Shown: in pieces, positions 8,585-17,666 of the stretch
How positions within the stretch are numbered: position 1 is the stretch's first letter
How the letters are laid out: every line of letters starts with the position of its first letter
Assembly: GCA_026003255.1 (NCBI GenBank)
Contig: BPGX01000005.1
Span: 1 to 64,000, forward strand
Direction: 5' to 3'
Source: Bacteroidia bacterium
GTDB taxonomy: Bacteria; Bacteroidota; Bacteroidia; B-17B0; Aurantibacillaceae
Length of the DNA stretch: 64,000 nt
Notes under the pieces: model-generated
Told to the model about the DNA's origin: nothing
Databases searched by the model: none
What the model saw: the letters and a program-made list of their open reading frames with translations, nothing else
Program-made: the position numbers and the translations under genes

Positions 8585-9184
8585 ATGAACGTAAAAGACA
8601 ACATACTATCTGCGGCTCAAGAGTTGTTCTTCAAAAAGGGCATAAAATCCGTTACTGTTGACGATATTGCCGCTAAACTCAAAATTTCCAAAAAAACCAT
8701 TTACGAAACCTTTGAAAATAAAGACGCTATTGTTTTTGAACTCGTCAAAGCCCATCTCAATCACCATAAAGAACTTATTGAAAAACTCATTGAACAATCT
8801 GATAACATTATAGAAGAAACAATGAATGTTGTTCGATGCTCCTCCGAAATGATGAACCATATTAACCCCGTTGTATTTGAAGATTTAAAAACATACTATC
8901 CCAAAGTATGGAAATATCTTGAGGACTTCAAAGCATCCTTCATAATGCAAACCATCATTAAAGGCCTTGAAAAAGGACAAAAACAAGGACTCATTCGAAA
9001 AGACATAAATATCAAACTCATTGCCTATTTACGTTTGTTACAAATCAACTTGCTTTTTGAAACCGATATATTGGAAAAATTTAATCTCACCTTTAATGAA
9101 CTTCAAAATCAACTCACAAAACACTTTTTATACGGCATTGCTACTGAAAAGGGCATTAAAATCATTCAACAATCTGAACCTTAA
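8585..9184 (+). CDS. TetR/AcrR family transcriptional regulator
   Basis: This is a 199-aa one-component repressor expected to control the downstream RND efflux genes. The N-terminal 50 residues form the TetR helix-turn-helix: ILSAAQELFFKKGIKSVTVDDIAAKLKISKKTIYETFENK, with the recognition helix around residues 30-45. The helical C-terminal domain would bind ligand and dimerise; the ligand is unknown. It is the first gene of a tetR-tolC-MFP-RND run with a 15-bp gap to the next gene. A palindrome overlapping its own promoter suggests autorepression, relieved when substrate accumulates. Confidence 0.93.
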   Translation: MNVKDNILSAAQELFFKKGIKSVTVDDIAAKLKISKKTIYETFENKDAIVFELVKAHLNHHKELIEKLIEQSDNIIEETMNVVRCSSEMMNHINPVVFEDLKTYYPKVWKYLEDFKASFIMQTIIKGLEKGQKQGLIRKDINIKLIAYLRLLQINLLFETDILEKFNLTFNELQNQLTKHFLYGIATEKGIKIIQQSEP

Positions 9185-9199
9185 AATTTTTTTTACTCT

Positions 9200-10540
9200 A
9201 TGAAAACTCTAAAAACAATTTTAGTTTCTTTAGTTTTTACCATCAGCATACCAGCGCAAAACAACTTAAAAACTTTTTCATTAAAAGAAGCCATTGACTA
9301 TGCCTTAACACATAGCCCTACATATCTTGCATCAGAAACTGACGTAAAATCAGCCAAAGCCAGAAATTGGGAATACACCGGAATCGGACTTCCACAAGTA
9401 TCCGCTTCTTTTGATTTGAAAGATTACATAGAATTACCCACTTCCCTTTTGCCCGGACAATTTTTCGGAGCTCCTCCCGGCACTTATGTACCAGTTCGAT
9501 TTGGAACTCAATACAATGCAAATGCAGGCATTTCGGTTTCTCAAATTATTTTCAGCTCGGACTATATTTCGGCTTTGCAGGCCTCCAAAGGTTTAGTAGA
9601 ACTTACACAAAAAAACCTTCAACGCACTAAAATTGAAACACAAGTACAGGTTACAAAAGCATACCTAAACGCATTAGTGGCTAAAGAACGTTTCAATATC
9701 ATTCAAACTAATATACAAAAATTAGAAAAACTTCTTCACGACACTAAAACTCTTCATGAAAATGGTTTTGTAGAAAAAATTGATTTGGATAGGATTCAAA
9801 TCGCCTACAATAATTTACTCACCGAAAAAGAAAAATTTTTACGATTAATTGGTCTTTCTCAAACATTATTAAAATATCAGATGAACTATCCTTTAACCGA
9901 TTCAATAATTTTAACCGACTCGCTTATTCAATTCAAAGATAGGATTACAGACATTAAAGAACTACAATTCTCTCCAGAAAAAAGAATTGAATACCAAATT
10001 TTCAATCAACAAAAAAAACTAAATGAAATTGACCTGAACAGATATAAAATGCAATTTTTACCCTCAATTGTAGCGTATGGTTCATACACAAAAAATGCGC
10101 AACGTACAGAGTTTGATGTATTTGATTTTTCTAAAAATAAACAATGGTTTGATATAAAATTAATCGGTGTAACGCTTAACTGGAATCTCTTTACCTCTGG
10201 ACAAAGATACTTTAGAATAAAACAAGCACAGTACAATGTTTTGAAATCGCAATATAATCTGGAACAAATTAAACAATCTGTTCAATTAGAATATCAATCA
10301 GCACTTACAAATTACAAAAACGCTCTGGCATCACTAAAAAATCAAGAAAATAATTTAAAACTTGCTCAATCCGTTTTTGACACGGCAATCAAAAAATACG
10401 AAGTCGGCGTAGGTAGTAATCTGGAAGTCGTCAATGCAGAAGCTTCTCTAAAAGAAGCACAAACAAACTATATCACAGCATTATACGATGCACTCAATGC
10501 AAAAGTAGATTTAGATAAAGCACTTGGAAACATTCAATAA
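9200..10540 (+). CDS. TolC family outer membrane efflux protein
   Basis: This is the outer-membrane channel of a tripartite efflux pump (446 aa). It starts with a signal peptide (MKTLKTILVSLVFTISIPAQ). The mature part has the duplicated coiled-coil hairpin structure of TolC, visible as long heptad-rich Gln/Lys/Leu helices (for example 150-200 and 345-395) and the second-repeat signature FDTAIKKYEVGVGSNLEVVNAEASLKEAQ. It is 21 bp upstream of the membrane-fusion protein gene, so all three pump parts are encoded together. Confidence 0.95.
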   Translation: MKTLKTILVSLVFTISIPAQNNLKTFSLKEAIDYALTHSPTYLASETDVKSAKARNWEYTGIGLPQVSASFDLKDYIELPTSLLPGQFFGAPPGTYVPVRFGTQYNANAGISVSQIIFSSDYISALQASKGLVELTQKNLQRTKIETQVQVTKAYLNALVAKERFNIIQTNIQKLEKLLHDTKTLHENGFVEKIDLDRIQIAYNNLLTEKEKFLRLIGLSQTLLKYQMNYPLTDSIILTDSLIQFKDRITDIKELQFSPEKRIEYQIFNQQKKLNEIDLNRYKMQFLPSIVAYGSYTKNAQRTEFDVFDFSKNKQWFDIKLIGVTLNWNLFTSGQRYFRIKQAQYNVLKSQYNLEQIKQSVQLEYQSALTNYKNALASLKNQENNLKLAQSVFDTAIKKYEVGVGSNLEVVNAEASLKEAQTNYITALYDALNAKVDLDKALGNIQ

Positions 10541-10561
10541 CACTATACAAAATCAGAAAGT

Positions 10562-11668
10562 ATGAAAAAAACTATTTCTTATTTATCATTAATTTTAATT
10601 GCATCTTGCTCATCACAAAAAGAAAATGACATAAAAACATTATTAAAACAAGAAGCAGAATTAAAAAAACAATTAGCAGAAATAGAAAGCAAAATACAAT
10701 CCCTTAAAAAAGACAGCATACAGCCCTTATTAGTTTCTGTCGAAAAACTTTCTGCAGATTATTTTAATTCATTCCTGACCTTTCAAGGAAAAATTGATGC
10801 GGATGATAACATTGCTGTATCATCAGAAATGCCCGGTACTGTAACGAAAATTTATGTCAATGTTGGTGACAATGTGAAAGCAGGACAAGTTTTAGCTGAA
10901 ACAGACGCAAGAACGATTATGCAATCCATCCAGGCACTTCAAAGCAATTTAGATTTTGTAAATGAATTATACGAAAAACAGAAAAAGCTTTGGGAACAAA
11001 AAATTGGAACAGAAGTACAATATCTTCAAGTTAAATCACAAAAAGAAAATTTGGAAAAAACATTAGCATCATTACAAGAACAACTACGAATGACCAAAAT
11101 AATATCTCCAATAGATGGAACCATTGATGCCATTGATATTAAGGTCGGTCAACTAGTTGCACCCGGAATGCCTGCCATTCGTGTGATTAACTTTAATAAA
11201 CTCAAAGCAAAAGCCGATGTCCCTGAAAATTATATTTCTCAAATTCATCCCAATGATAAAGTAAAAATTATTTTACCTGACAACAATGATAGTATTAACT
11301 CGAGAATAACTTATGTATCAAGAACAATTAATCCTTACACGAGAACATTTAATGTAGAAGTGTATATTGGTAATAATTCCAAGTTACATCCCAATCAAGT
11401 CGCTATTCTTGAAATTAATAATTATACATCTACAAAACCCGTTATTTCAATACCAATTAATTTCATTCAAACAGATTTAGATGGCAGTAAGTTTGTATAT
11501 ATCGTAGAAAACAATAAAGTCAAAAAAGTAAAAATCTCCGTTGGAAAATTATCCAAAGATAAAGCTGAAATCTTATCAGGTCTGAATGAAAATGATTTAT
11601 TGATAAAAACAACAACCAACTTACAAGAAGGTTCACCAGTGTTGATTGAAAATAATTCTGTTTTATAA
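10562..11668 (+). CDS. RND efflux periplasmic adaptor (membrane fusion protein), lipoprotein
   Basis: This adaptor links the inner-membrane RND pump to the TolC channel (368 aa). A lipoprotein signal is clear, with lipobox LIASC at Cys16. A short coiled coil follows (residues 25-50). The barrel-sandwich half motif VNVGDNVKAGQVLAETD, a helical hairpin, and the second half ISPIDGTIDAIDIKVGQLVAPGMPAIRV come next, then beta-barrel and membrane-proximal domains. Gene order and 31-bp spacing to the permease support one operon. The hairpin is short, as in adaptors that meet long TolC hairpins. Confidence 0.95.
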   Translation: MKKTISYLSLILIASCSSQKENDIKTLLKQEAELKKQLAEIESKIQSLKKDSIQPLLVSVEKLSADYFNSFLTFQGKIDADDNIAVSSEMPGTVTKIYVNVGDNVKAGQVLAETDARTIMQSIQALQSNLDFVNELYEKQKKLWEQKIGTEVQYLQVKSQKENLEKTLASLQEQLRMTKIISPIDGTIDAIDIKVGQLVAPGMPAIRVINFNKLKAKADVPENYISQIHPNDKVKIILPDNNDSINSRITYVSRTINPYTRTFNVEVYIGNNSKLHPNQVAILEINNYTSTKPVISIPINFIQTDLDGSKFVYIVENNKVKKVKISVGKLSKDKAEILSGLNENDLLIKTTTNLQEGSPVLIENNSVL

Positions 11669-11699
11669 CTTTATATTTAATTAAAACAATTATAGTACT

Positions 11700-14600
11700 A
11701 TGACACAGCAACCATTCAAAGAATTCAAACTCAGTTCCTGGGCAATAGACAATCGCATTGCCATATACATTTTTACCATTTTCATCACTATTGCTGGAAT
11801 ATTAACTTATATATCATTGCCCAAAGAAAGTTTTCCGGATATTGTATTACCAAAGTATATTATTACAACTATTTATGGAGGTAACTCTCCCGAAAACATT
11901 GAAAACACAATTACCAAGCCATTAGAAAAAAAACTGAAATCCATCCCGGGTATTAAGAAAATCACCAGCACATCATTACAAGATGTTTCTCTTATTATTG
12001 TTGAATTTAATTCTGATATAAAGCCCGACAAAGCCCGTCAGGATGTGAAAGATAAAGTGGATGAAGCACGAACTGATTTGCCTGCTGATCTAACAAAAGA
12101 ACCCTATGTAAAAGAAATTGCATTTTCTGATATTCCCATTATGTTTATCAACATTGCAGGTCCAATGGAACTAATTCATTTGAAAAAATATGCTGATAGA
12201 TTGAAAGATGAAATAGAAAGTATGAAAGAAATCACAGAAGTGAGAATGGTGGGTGCACCCAATAGAGAAATACAAATCAATCTGGATATGTATAAAATGC
12301 AAGCTACCAACCTTACCATTGGTGATATAGAGAGGACTATACAAATGGAAAACATTACGATATCCGCCGGTAATGTGCCAGTTGGAAATCAAAAGCGTAC
12401 CATCAATATCAAAAAAGAATTTAAATCGATTGATGATATAAAAAACATTTTAATAACATCGCAAAGTGGTGCTAAAATGTATCTGAAAGACATTGCAGAA
12501 ATAAAAGATACCATTGCCGAGATGGAAAGTTATGCTAAAATGAATAAAAAGAATGTCATCACCTTACAAGTGGTTAAACGACCGGGAGAAAACCTTATCA
12601 ATGCATCTAAAAAAATTTACAAGATTATTGATAAATTAAAGCAATCCGAATTTCCAAAAGATATTGATATTGTCATTACAGGCGACCAATCCGACCATAC
12701 TAAAATAACTTTAGAAGATTTAATTAATACAATTGTTATTGGATTTTTACTTGTAACTTTTATATTAATGTTTTTTATGGGCGTAACCAATGCTTTATTT
12801 GTTGCTTTGTCAGTTCCTCTATCAATGTTTATTGCATTTTTATTACTGCCTTCATTAGGATTCAGTATGAATATGATTGTGCTCTTTGCATTCTTATTAG
12901 CATTAGGTATCGTGGTGGATGATGCCATTGTAGTGATTGAAAACACACATCGTATATTTGATAATGGAAAAGTACCCATTGTAACAGCGGCTAAAAAAGC
13001 CGCAGGAGAAGTGTTTTTACCTGTATTAAGTGGAACACTTACTACTATTGCCCCCTTTGTACCTCTTGCTTTCTGGACGGGTGTTATTGGTAAGTTTATG
13101 ATATTTTTACCAATCACACTAATCATTTCCTTATTTGCTTCACTCTTTGTGGCTTATGTCATCAATCCTGTATTTGCCGTGGACTTTATGAAACCACATC
13201 ACGAAGAGTTCAAAAATTATGGCAAAATAAATCGGAATGGTTGGTTGCAATTATTGATTTATTTATTAATCATTATTTTTTCTTATGCCAATGATAATAG
13301 AGCATTAGGAAACATTGTACTTACAATGAGTGTATTTTTAATCATTCATCGCTTATGGTTGTATAAAATGATTGCTAAATGGCAGGAACAAATCTGGCCG
13401 TCTATTAAAAATATCTATGGTAAAATGCTGCACTGGGCCTTACAAAGACCGGTGAAAATGCTATGGTACACTGTGTTATTATTTATCTTTAGTATTGTGT
13501 TCTTTGCCATTCGGAAGCCGCCAGTACAATTTTTCCCAAGTGGCGATCCCAACAACATCTACATCTACATTGAGTTACCTGAAGGTACTGCACCAGAATA
13601 CACTGATAAAGTAGCAGCACAAGTAGCTTCAAAAGTAGATTCAATTTTAGGAAAAAATAATCCAATAGTAAAATCAGTAATAACTAATGTAGCCATTGCA
13701 GTTACTGACCCAAGAGACGACGACCAAAACAGTTATCCTAATAAAGCTAAAATAAGCATCAACTTTGTAGAATTTGGAAAACGAAATGGCATCAGTACCT
13801 CAGAATATTTGAATAAATTACAAAATATGAAATGGAACATTCCTAACGCAAGAATTGTTGTATCCAAAGAACAAATGGGTCCTCCACTACCCAAACCTAT
13901 TGTGATTGAAATTCAAGGCGATGATTTCAAAGAAATAAAATACTATGCCGATTTGGTAAAAAATAAAATTGATAATTTGAAAAACCCCGGAATTGTAGAA
14001 TTAAAAAGCGATTTCATTGATAATAAACCTGAAATCTGGCTGGAGATTGACAGAGAACGTGCCAATAGAGAAGGTGTTTCTACTGCACAATTAGCTTTAG
14101 AGATTCGTAAAGCAGTATATGGAATTGATAGGTATTCTAAATTTAAAGATATTGACGACGAGTATCCTATTCAAATTCGTTATTTACCAAAACAAAGAAA
14201 AGATATTGATGCGATTAAAAATCTTAAGATTACATTCAGAGATATGAATATGGGCGGTATTTTGAGAAGCTTACCACTTTCAGCATTTGCAGAAGTAAAA
14301 TATGTCAACACTTATGGCGGTATCAAACATAAAAATAAAACCAGAATTATTACTCTTTCTTCAGATGTAAAAGAAGGTTATAATGCCAACGAAATAGTTG
14401 CTCAAATCAAAGATGTATTAAATACCATTCAAACACCTCAAACGGTCAGCATCAAAGTAGGAGGAGAACAAGAAGAACAAGCCGAAACAGTAGGATTTTT
14501 AAGTAAAGCACTTCTGGCTTCTATTGGTCTAATACTTTTAATTTTGATTATCCAATTCAATTCCATTGGAAAAACTGTGATTATTCTTTCTGAGATTGTT

Positions 14601-15170
14601 TTGAGTATTATTGGTGTGTTAATTGGCTTTGGTTTGTTTAAAATACCAATGAGTATCGTGATGACCGGTGTTGGAATCTTTGCACTTGCCGGCATTGTAG
14701 TGAGAAATGGAATATTGTTGATTGAATTTGCGGAACAATCCTTGAAAGAAGGAAAATCCTTGATGATTGCCGCATACCAGGCAGGTTTTGTTCGTATGAC
14801 ACCTGTGATTCTGACAGCCACTGCCGCCATTCTTGGGCTTATTCCCCTTGCAGTTGGATTAAATATCGATTTTCTTGGTTTATTTGAATCCTTTGAACCA
14901 CACATTTACTTTGGTGGAGATAATAATGTATTCTGGGGACCATTAAGCTGGACAATGATTTTTGGACTTATTTTTGGAACATTCCTTACATTGATTTTGG
15001 TACCCTGTATGTTTTTAATTTCAGAGAGAATCAAAAGAAAATCGGATATTATTTTAGAATATTTTGACTTACCAAAAGGATTAAAGAATGTTCCATTTTT
15101 GATTGCAATTTTACAATTGATACTAAAAATTAAAAAAGTTCAACTGGATTTTAGCAAAATTGACCATTAA
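11700..15170 (+). CDS. Efflux RND transporter permease subunit
   Basis: This is a proton-driven AcrB/CusA-type inner membrane pump, 1156 aa, longer than the usual ~1040. The first TM and porter domain are normal. The TM4 proton-relay pair is present as D407/D408 in GIVVDDAIVVIENTHR. The TM10 lysine of AcrB (K940) aligns with Arg at 1002 in GIVVRNGILLIEF. Extra length comes partly from a hydrophobic insert around residues 515-560, between the two halves, which looks like two added helices (WLQLLIYLLIIIFSY and LGNIVLTMSVFLIIHRLW). A long loop (GLFESFEPHIYFGGDNNVFWGP) precedes the last helix. It is the last gene of the tetR-controlled operon. Substrate cannot be told from sequence. Confidence 0.95.
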   Translation: MTQQPFKEFKLSSWAIDNRIAIYIFTIFITIAGILTYISLPKESFPDIVLPKYIITTIYGGNSPENIENTITKPLEKKLKSIPGIKKITSTSLQDVSLIIVEFNSDIKPDKARQDVKDKVDEARTDLPADLTKEPYVKEIAFSDIPIMFINIAGPMELIHLKKYADRLKDEIESMKEITEVRMVGAPNREIQINLDMYKMQATNLTIGDIERTIQMENITISAGNVPVGNQKRTINIKKEFKSIDDIKNILITSQSGAKMYLKDIAEIKDTIAEMESYAKMNKKNVITLQVVKRPGENLINASKKIYKIIDKLKQSEFPKDIDIVITGDQSDHTKITLEDLINTIVIGFLLVTFILMFFMGVTNALFVALSVPLSMFIAFLLLPSLGFSMNMIVLFAFLLALGIVVDDAIVVIENTHRIFDNGKVPIVTAAKKAAGEVFLPVLSGTLTTIAPFVPLAFWTGVIGKFMIFLPITLIISLFASLFVAYVINPVFAVDFMKPHHEEFKNYGKINRNGWLQLLIYLLIIIFSYANDNRALGNIVLTMSVFLIIHRLWLYKMIAKWQEQIWPSIKNIYGKMLHWALQRPVKMLWYTVLLFIFSIVFFAIRKPPVQFFPSGDPNNIYIYIELPEGTAPEYTDKVAAQVASKVDSILGKNNPIVKSVITNVAIAVTDPRDDDQNSYPNKAKISINFVEFGKRNGISTSEYLNKLQNMKWNIPNARIVVSKEQMGPPLPKPIVIEIQGDDFKEIKYYADLVKNKIDNLKNPGIVELKSDFIDNKPEIWLEIDRERANREGVSTAQLALEIRKAVYGIDRYSKFKDIDDEYPIQIRYLPKQRKDIDAIKNLKITFRDMNMGGILRSLPLSAFAEVKYVNTYGGIKHKNKTRIITLSSDVKEGYNANEIVAQIKDVLNTIQTPQTVSIKVGGEQEEQAETVGFLSKALLASIGLILLILIIQFNSIGKTVIILSEIVLSIIGVLIGFGLFKIPMSIVMTGVGIFALAGIVVRNGILLIEFAEQSLKEGKSLMIAAYQAGFVRMTPVILTATAAILGLIPLAVGLNIDFLGLFESFEPHIYFGGDNNVFWGPLSWTMIFGLIFGTFLTLILVPCMFLISERIKRKSDIILEYFDLPKGLKNVPFLIAILQLILKIKKVQLDFSKIDH

Positions 15171-15210
15171 TTTATTCTCCTATAAATCTTTTTTCGAAAA
15201 ACCTAAAAAC

Positions 15211-15273
15211 AATAGAACACAGATGCCGCAGATTGATACAGATTTCCACAGATTTTTATTCGCTGGTGTGTGG
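15211..15273 (+). repeat. Dispersed CACAGATT-type intergenic element, copy 1
   Basis: The element begins AATAGAACACAGATGCCGCA and repeats the core (C)ACAGATT three more times at about 10-11-bp spacing, then ends with TTTTTATTCGCTGGTGTGT. The same composite, including the tail, recurs at 38236-38310. It lies in the 158-bp gap between the RND permease and the DUF983 gene; I see no terminator there. Confidence 0.8.
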
Positions 15274-15328
15274 TTGAAAAATGTAATGTAGATTTACATT
15301 CTATGTTACTTCTATTACATTAATTTGA

Positions 15329-15769
15329 ATGTCTAATAAATTAATTTTGCTTCAAAAAATAACTATGAAAGTTTGGGAATTACTTTATTCTTCATTTGGC
15401 AATAGATGCCCTCGTTGTCATAAAGGAAAAGTATTTAAGTACGATAATCCTTACAATTTAAAACGCTTTGATGAGATGAATACCACATGTCCTTGCTGTG
15501 GAGAAGTATTTGAAAGAGAAACGGGATTCTATTATGGCGCCATGTATGTTAGTTATGCGTGGATGGCAGGATGGTTTATTGTTACATTTACAATTAACTC
15601 ATTCTTTATTCAAGCGGAATTATTACATTACTTAATTTTTTTCTTCTTATCCATTTTGATTTTATCACCAATGACTTTCAGGGTTTCGCGAATTACGTGG
15701 CTTAATTTTTTTGTCAAATATAATCCTGACAAAAGTAAGTGTATAAAAGACAAAGTTGAAGTGTCTTAA
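15329..15769 (+). CDS. DUF983 domain-containing membrane protein
   Basis: This is a 146-aa protein of the DUF983 family, function unknown. Two zinc-ribbon-like pairs are present near the N-terminus: CPRC (about residues 28-31) and CPCC (about 54-57), followed by GxxFERETGFYYGAMYVSYAW, the family signature. Two transmembrane helices follow (about residues 70-90 and 97-115). A second in-frame ATG at 15365 (MKVWELL) is also reasonable and would remove 12 residues. It appears to be a single-gene unit, convergent with mscS. Confidence 0.85.
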   Translation: MSNKLILLQKITMKVWELLYSSFGNRCPRCHKGKVFKYDNPYNLKRFDEMNTTCPCCGEVFERETGFYYGAMYVSYAWMAGWFIVTFTINSFFIQAELLHYLIFFFLSILILSPMTFRVSRITWLNFFVKYNPDKSKCIKDKVEVS

Positions 15770-15798
15770 CTTTTTATTTGTTAAATACAAAAGATAAA

Positions 15799-16845
15799 TT
15801 ATTGACCAATATTTTTTTGTAAGTGCACCACTCTTTGTGGGAAAGGAATTTCAATGCCTTTCTCATTAAATGTTTTGTGTATTAACTTAATCGTTTTATG
15901 AATCAATGCAAACTGATACTCATAACTTTCACAAGCCAATATTAATCTGAAAAGAATTGCACTGTCACCAAAAGAATAAAATCTTACAACGGGCTCAAAA
16001 TCTTTAATCCCTCCTTCATTTTCTTGTAAAATTTTTTTTCCAATTTCAATTAAAACGTTCTCTACATATTCAAGGTCTGAATTGTACGAGACGCTTCCTT
16101 CCACTCTTATGAGTAATTTTTTTTCAGGTAGATGCATGTTCACAATCATGGATTGGGAAAACTTTGAATTAGGCACAACAATTACATTTCCCTGTGGAGT
16201 TTCTACTAAAGTGTTTCGCCAGGTAATATCTTTGATTACGCCTTCATTAGCAGGATCAATTCTTACAAAATCACCGGGTCTAACTTGCTTTGAAACTAAA
16301 ATCTGAATACCTGCAAAAAAATTGCTCAATGTATCCTGCAACGCTAATGCTACTGCCAAACCACCAACACCTAAAGCAGTAATAATCGGTGTAATAGAAA
16401 TTCCAAAATGTTGGAGAATAATCATTATACCAATGCTAAATACTACAATTCGGATGATATTGGTAAATACCGATACAGACCCCGATAACCCAGAAACTTT
16501 TGAAGTATAAATTTTAGTCAACTCTACTAACAAACGTGCAGTAAATAATGTGAATGAAAATATAATGACACTCCAAAATAACTTAACAAGTATTTCCTGA
16601 GTTTTCTCTGGGAAAGGAAATTGATGCAGCGAAATATAAATACCTACTGCCCCAAACCAGAATATAATTAAATTATGAAACGAATGCACCAGTATATCAT
16701 CAATAATGGACTCAGTTTTATCTGCGAGTTTTTTAAAACGTGCAATAGTGTATTTTTCTACAAACCAACCAATGATTATACTTACAATTATTACAACAGT
16801 AGGTATTAAATAGGTTTGAAATCCAATTAAAAGTTGTTTGTTCAT
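15799..16845 (-). CDS. Mechanosensitive ion channel family protein (MscS-like)
   Basis: This is a small-conductance mechanosensitive channel homologue (348 aa), which opens under membrane tension to release solutes in osmotic downshock. There are four hydrophobic segments in the first ~170 residues. The pore helix and beta-domain signature is ALGVGGLAVALALQDTLSNFFAGIQILVSKQVRPGDFVRI (about 155-195), followed by NTLVETPQGNVIVVPNSKFS and a C-terminal alpha/beta domain. Length fits a medium-size MscS with one extra N-terminal helix. It is transcribed divergently from the RipA-like gene. Confidence 0.93.
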   Translation of the reverse strand: MNKQLLIGFQTYLIPTVVIIVSIIIGWFVEKYTIARFKKLADKTESIIDDILVHSFHNLIIFWFGAVGIYISLHQFPFPEKTQEILVKLFWSVIIFSFTLFTARLLVELTKIYTSKVSGLSGSVSVFTNIIRIVVFSIGIMIILQHFGISITPIITALGVGGLAVALALQDTLSNFFAGIQILVSKQVRPGDFVRIDPANEGVIKDITWRNTLVETPQGNVIVVPNSKFSQSMIVNMHLPEKKLLIRVEGSVSYNSDLEYVENVLIEIGKKILQENEGGIKDFEPVVRFYSFGDSAILFRLILACESYEYQFALIHKTIKLIHKTFNEKGIEIPFPQRVVHLQKNIGQ

Positions 16846-16867
16846 TTTATTTGTATTTTTGAGTGGG

Positions 16868-16875
16868 CAAATATA
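16868..16875 (-). promoter_or_regulatory. -7 promoter element for mscS
   Basis: The minus strand reads TATATTTG here, a perfect match to TAnnTTTG, 23 bp upstream of the mscS ATG (16845). No convincing -33 TTG is seen. Confidence 0.5.
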
Positions 16876-16934
16876 ACTCTATAATACATTTTTTTGTTAT
16901 ATTTTCGCCGTCATTTAATCATAATTTTTTTTCT

Positions 16935-17666
16935 ATGAAAAGTTCTTTTCAAGAAAAAGACAACTACCCTAAAGAATGTTTTAATAAAAAAATTGAAAAA
17001 GCTATAGAGATTGCTCACGGCATAAGAAAATTTGAAACAGAATTATTTTGGAGTCGAACAAAATTCTTCTATACCATGTTTGCGGCTACTGCCGGCGGCT
17101 ATTTTTACATATACAATAATATTAACTCCCAAAATAATAAAATTTCATTAAAAATTTTATTAATTACTTCTTGTGTTGGGTTAATAAGTTCTATTGCATG
17201 GTATCTTGTGAATAGAGGTAGTAAATATTGGATGGAAAATTGGGAGACACATATTGATAATCTGGAAGATGAAGTTACATGACCTTTACTTAAAACTACT
17301 ACTTCTCAAAATTCATATAACAAACTTAATTTATTACAATCTTACCCATTTAGCCCAACTAAAATAACTTTGATATTAAACCTTATTGCTATCGTTTTCT
17401 GGATATTTATAATATGGGACCTTTTTTACAATTTTATTTTATACCCACATAGTTATTCAGGAACTCAAAATTGCTGCAAAAACCAAAGTAATTTTGCCTG
17501 TTATTGTTGTTATGAAAACACTTGCTGTGTTCCTCTTTTTTATGTTATAGTTTTACTTTTAACAATTCTTTCCATTTTTTTCCTTTTATACTTATCTCCT
17601 ACTAATAGGTCAGGTAAAGATTTAAAGTTTCAAATTCATAAAATCCAAGAATCCGCAAGTGAATAA
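16935..17666 (+). pseudogene. RipA-like octameric membrane protein gene interrupted by in-frame TGA
   Basis: The first part (ATG at 16935 after a T-run, to 17282) encodes a protein with two transmembrane helices and the segments AHGIRKFETELFWSRTKFF and YLVNRGSKYWMENWETHIDN. I associate this pattern with the RipA family octameric membrane protein group of Bacteroidota. Homologues, as I remember them, continue ..LEDEVTGPLYKT; here the Gly codon is TGA (17280-17282) and the same frame then stays open for 384 nt, giving PLLKTTTSQN, more membrane helices and a Cys-rich loop to a stop at 17666. One base (T for G) separates this from a 243-aa intact gene. TGA serves as a normal stop elsewhere in the window. 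It is nonsense mutation or sequencing error. Confidence 0.75.

Noticed and set aside
12617-13126. 169-codon antisense ORF in the RND permease gene
   Set aside because: Its composition mirrors the membrane helices of the sense strand, and it lacks any recognisable domain or start context; same for the antisense ORF at 14438-14905.
17280-17282. Selenocysteine or recoded TGA
   Set aside because: Homologues have Gly here as far as I recall, no SECIS-like hairpin was recognised just downstream, and TGA ends several other genes in the window normally.
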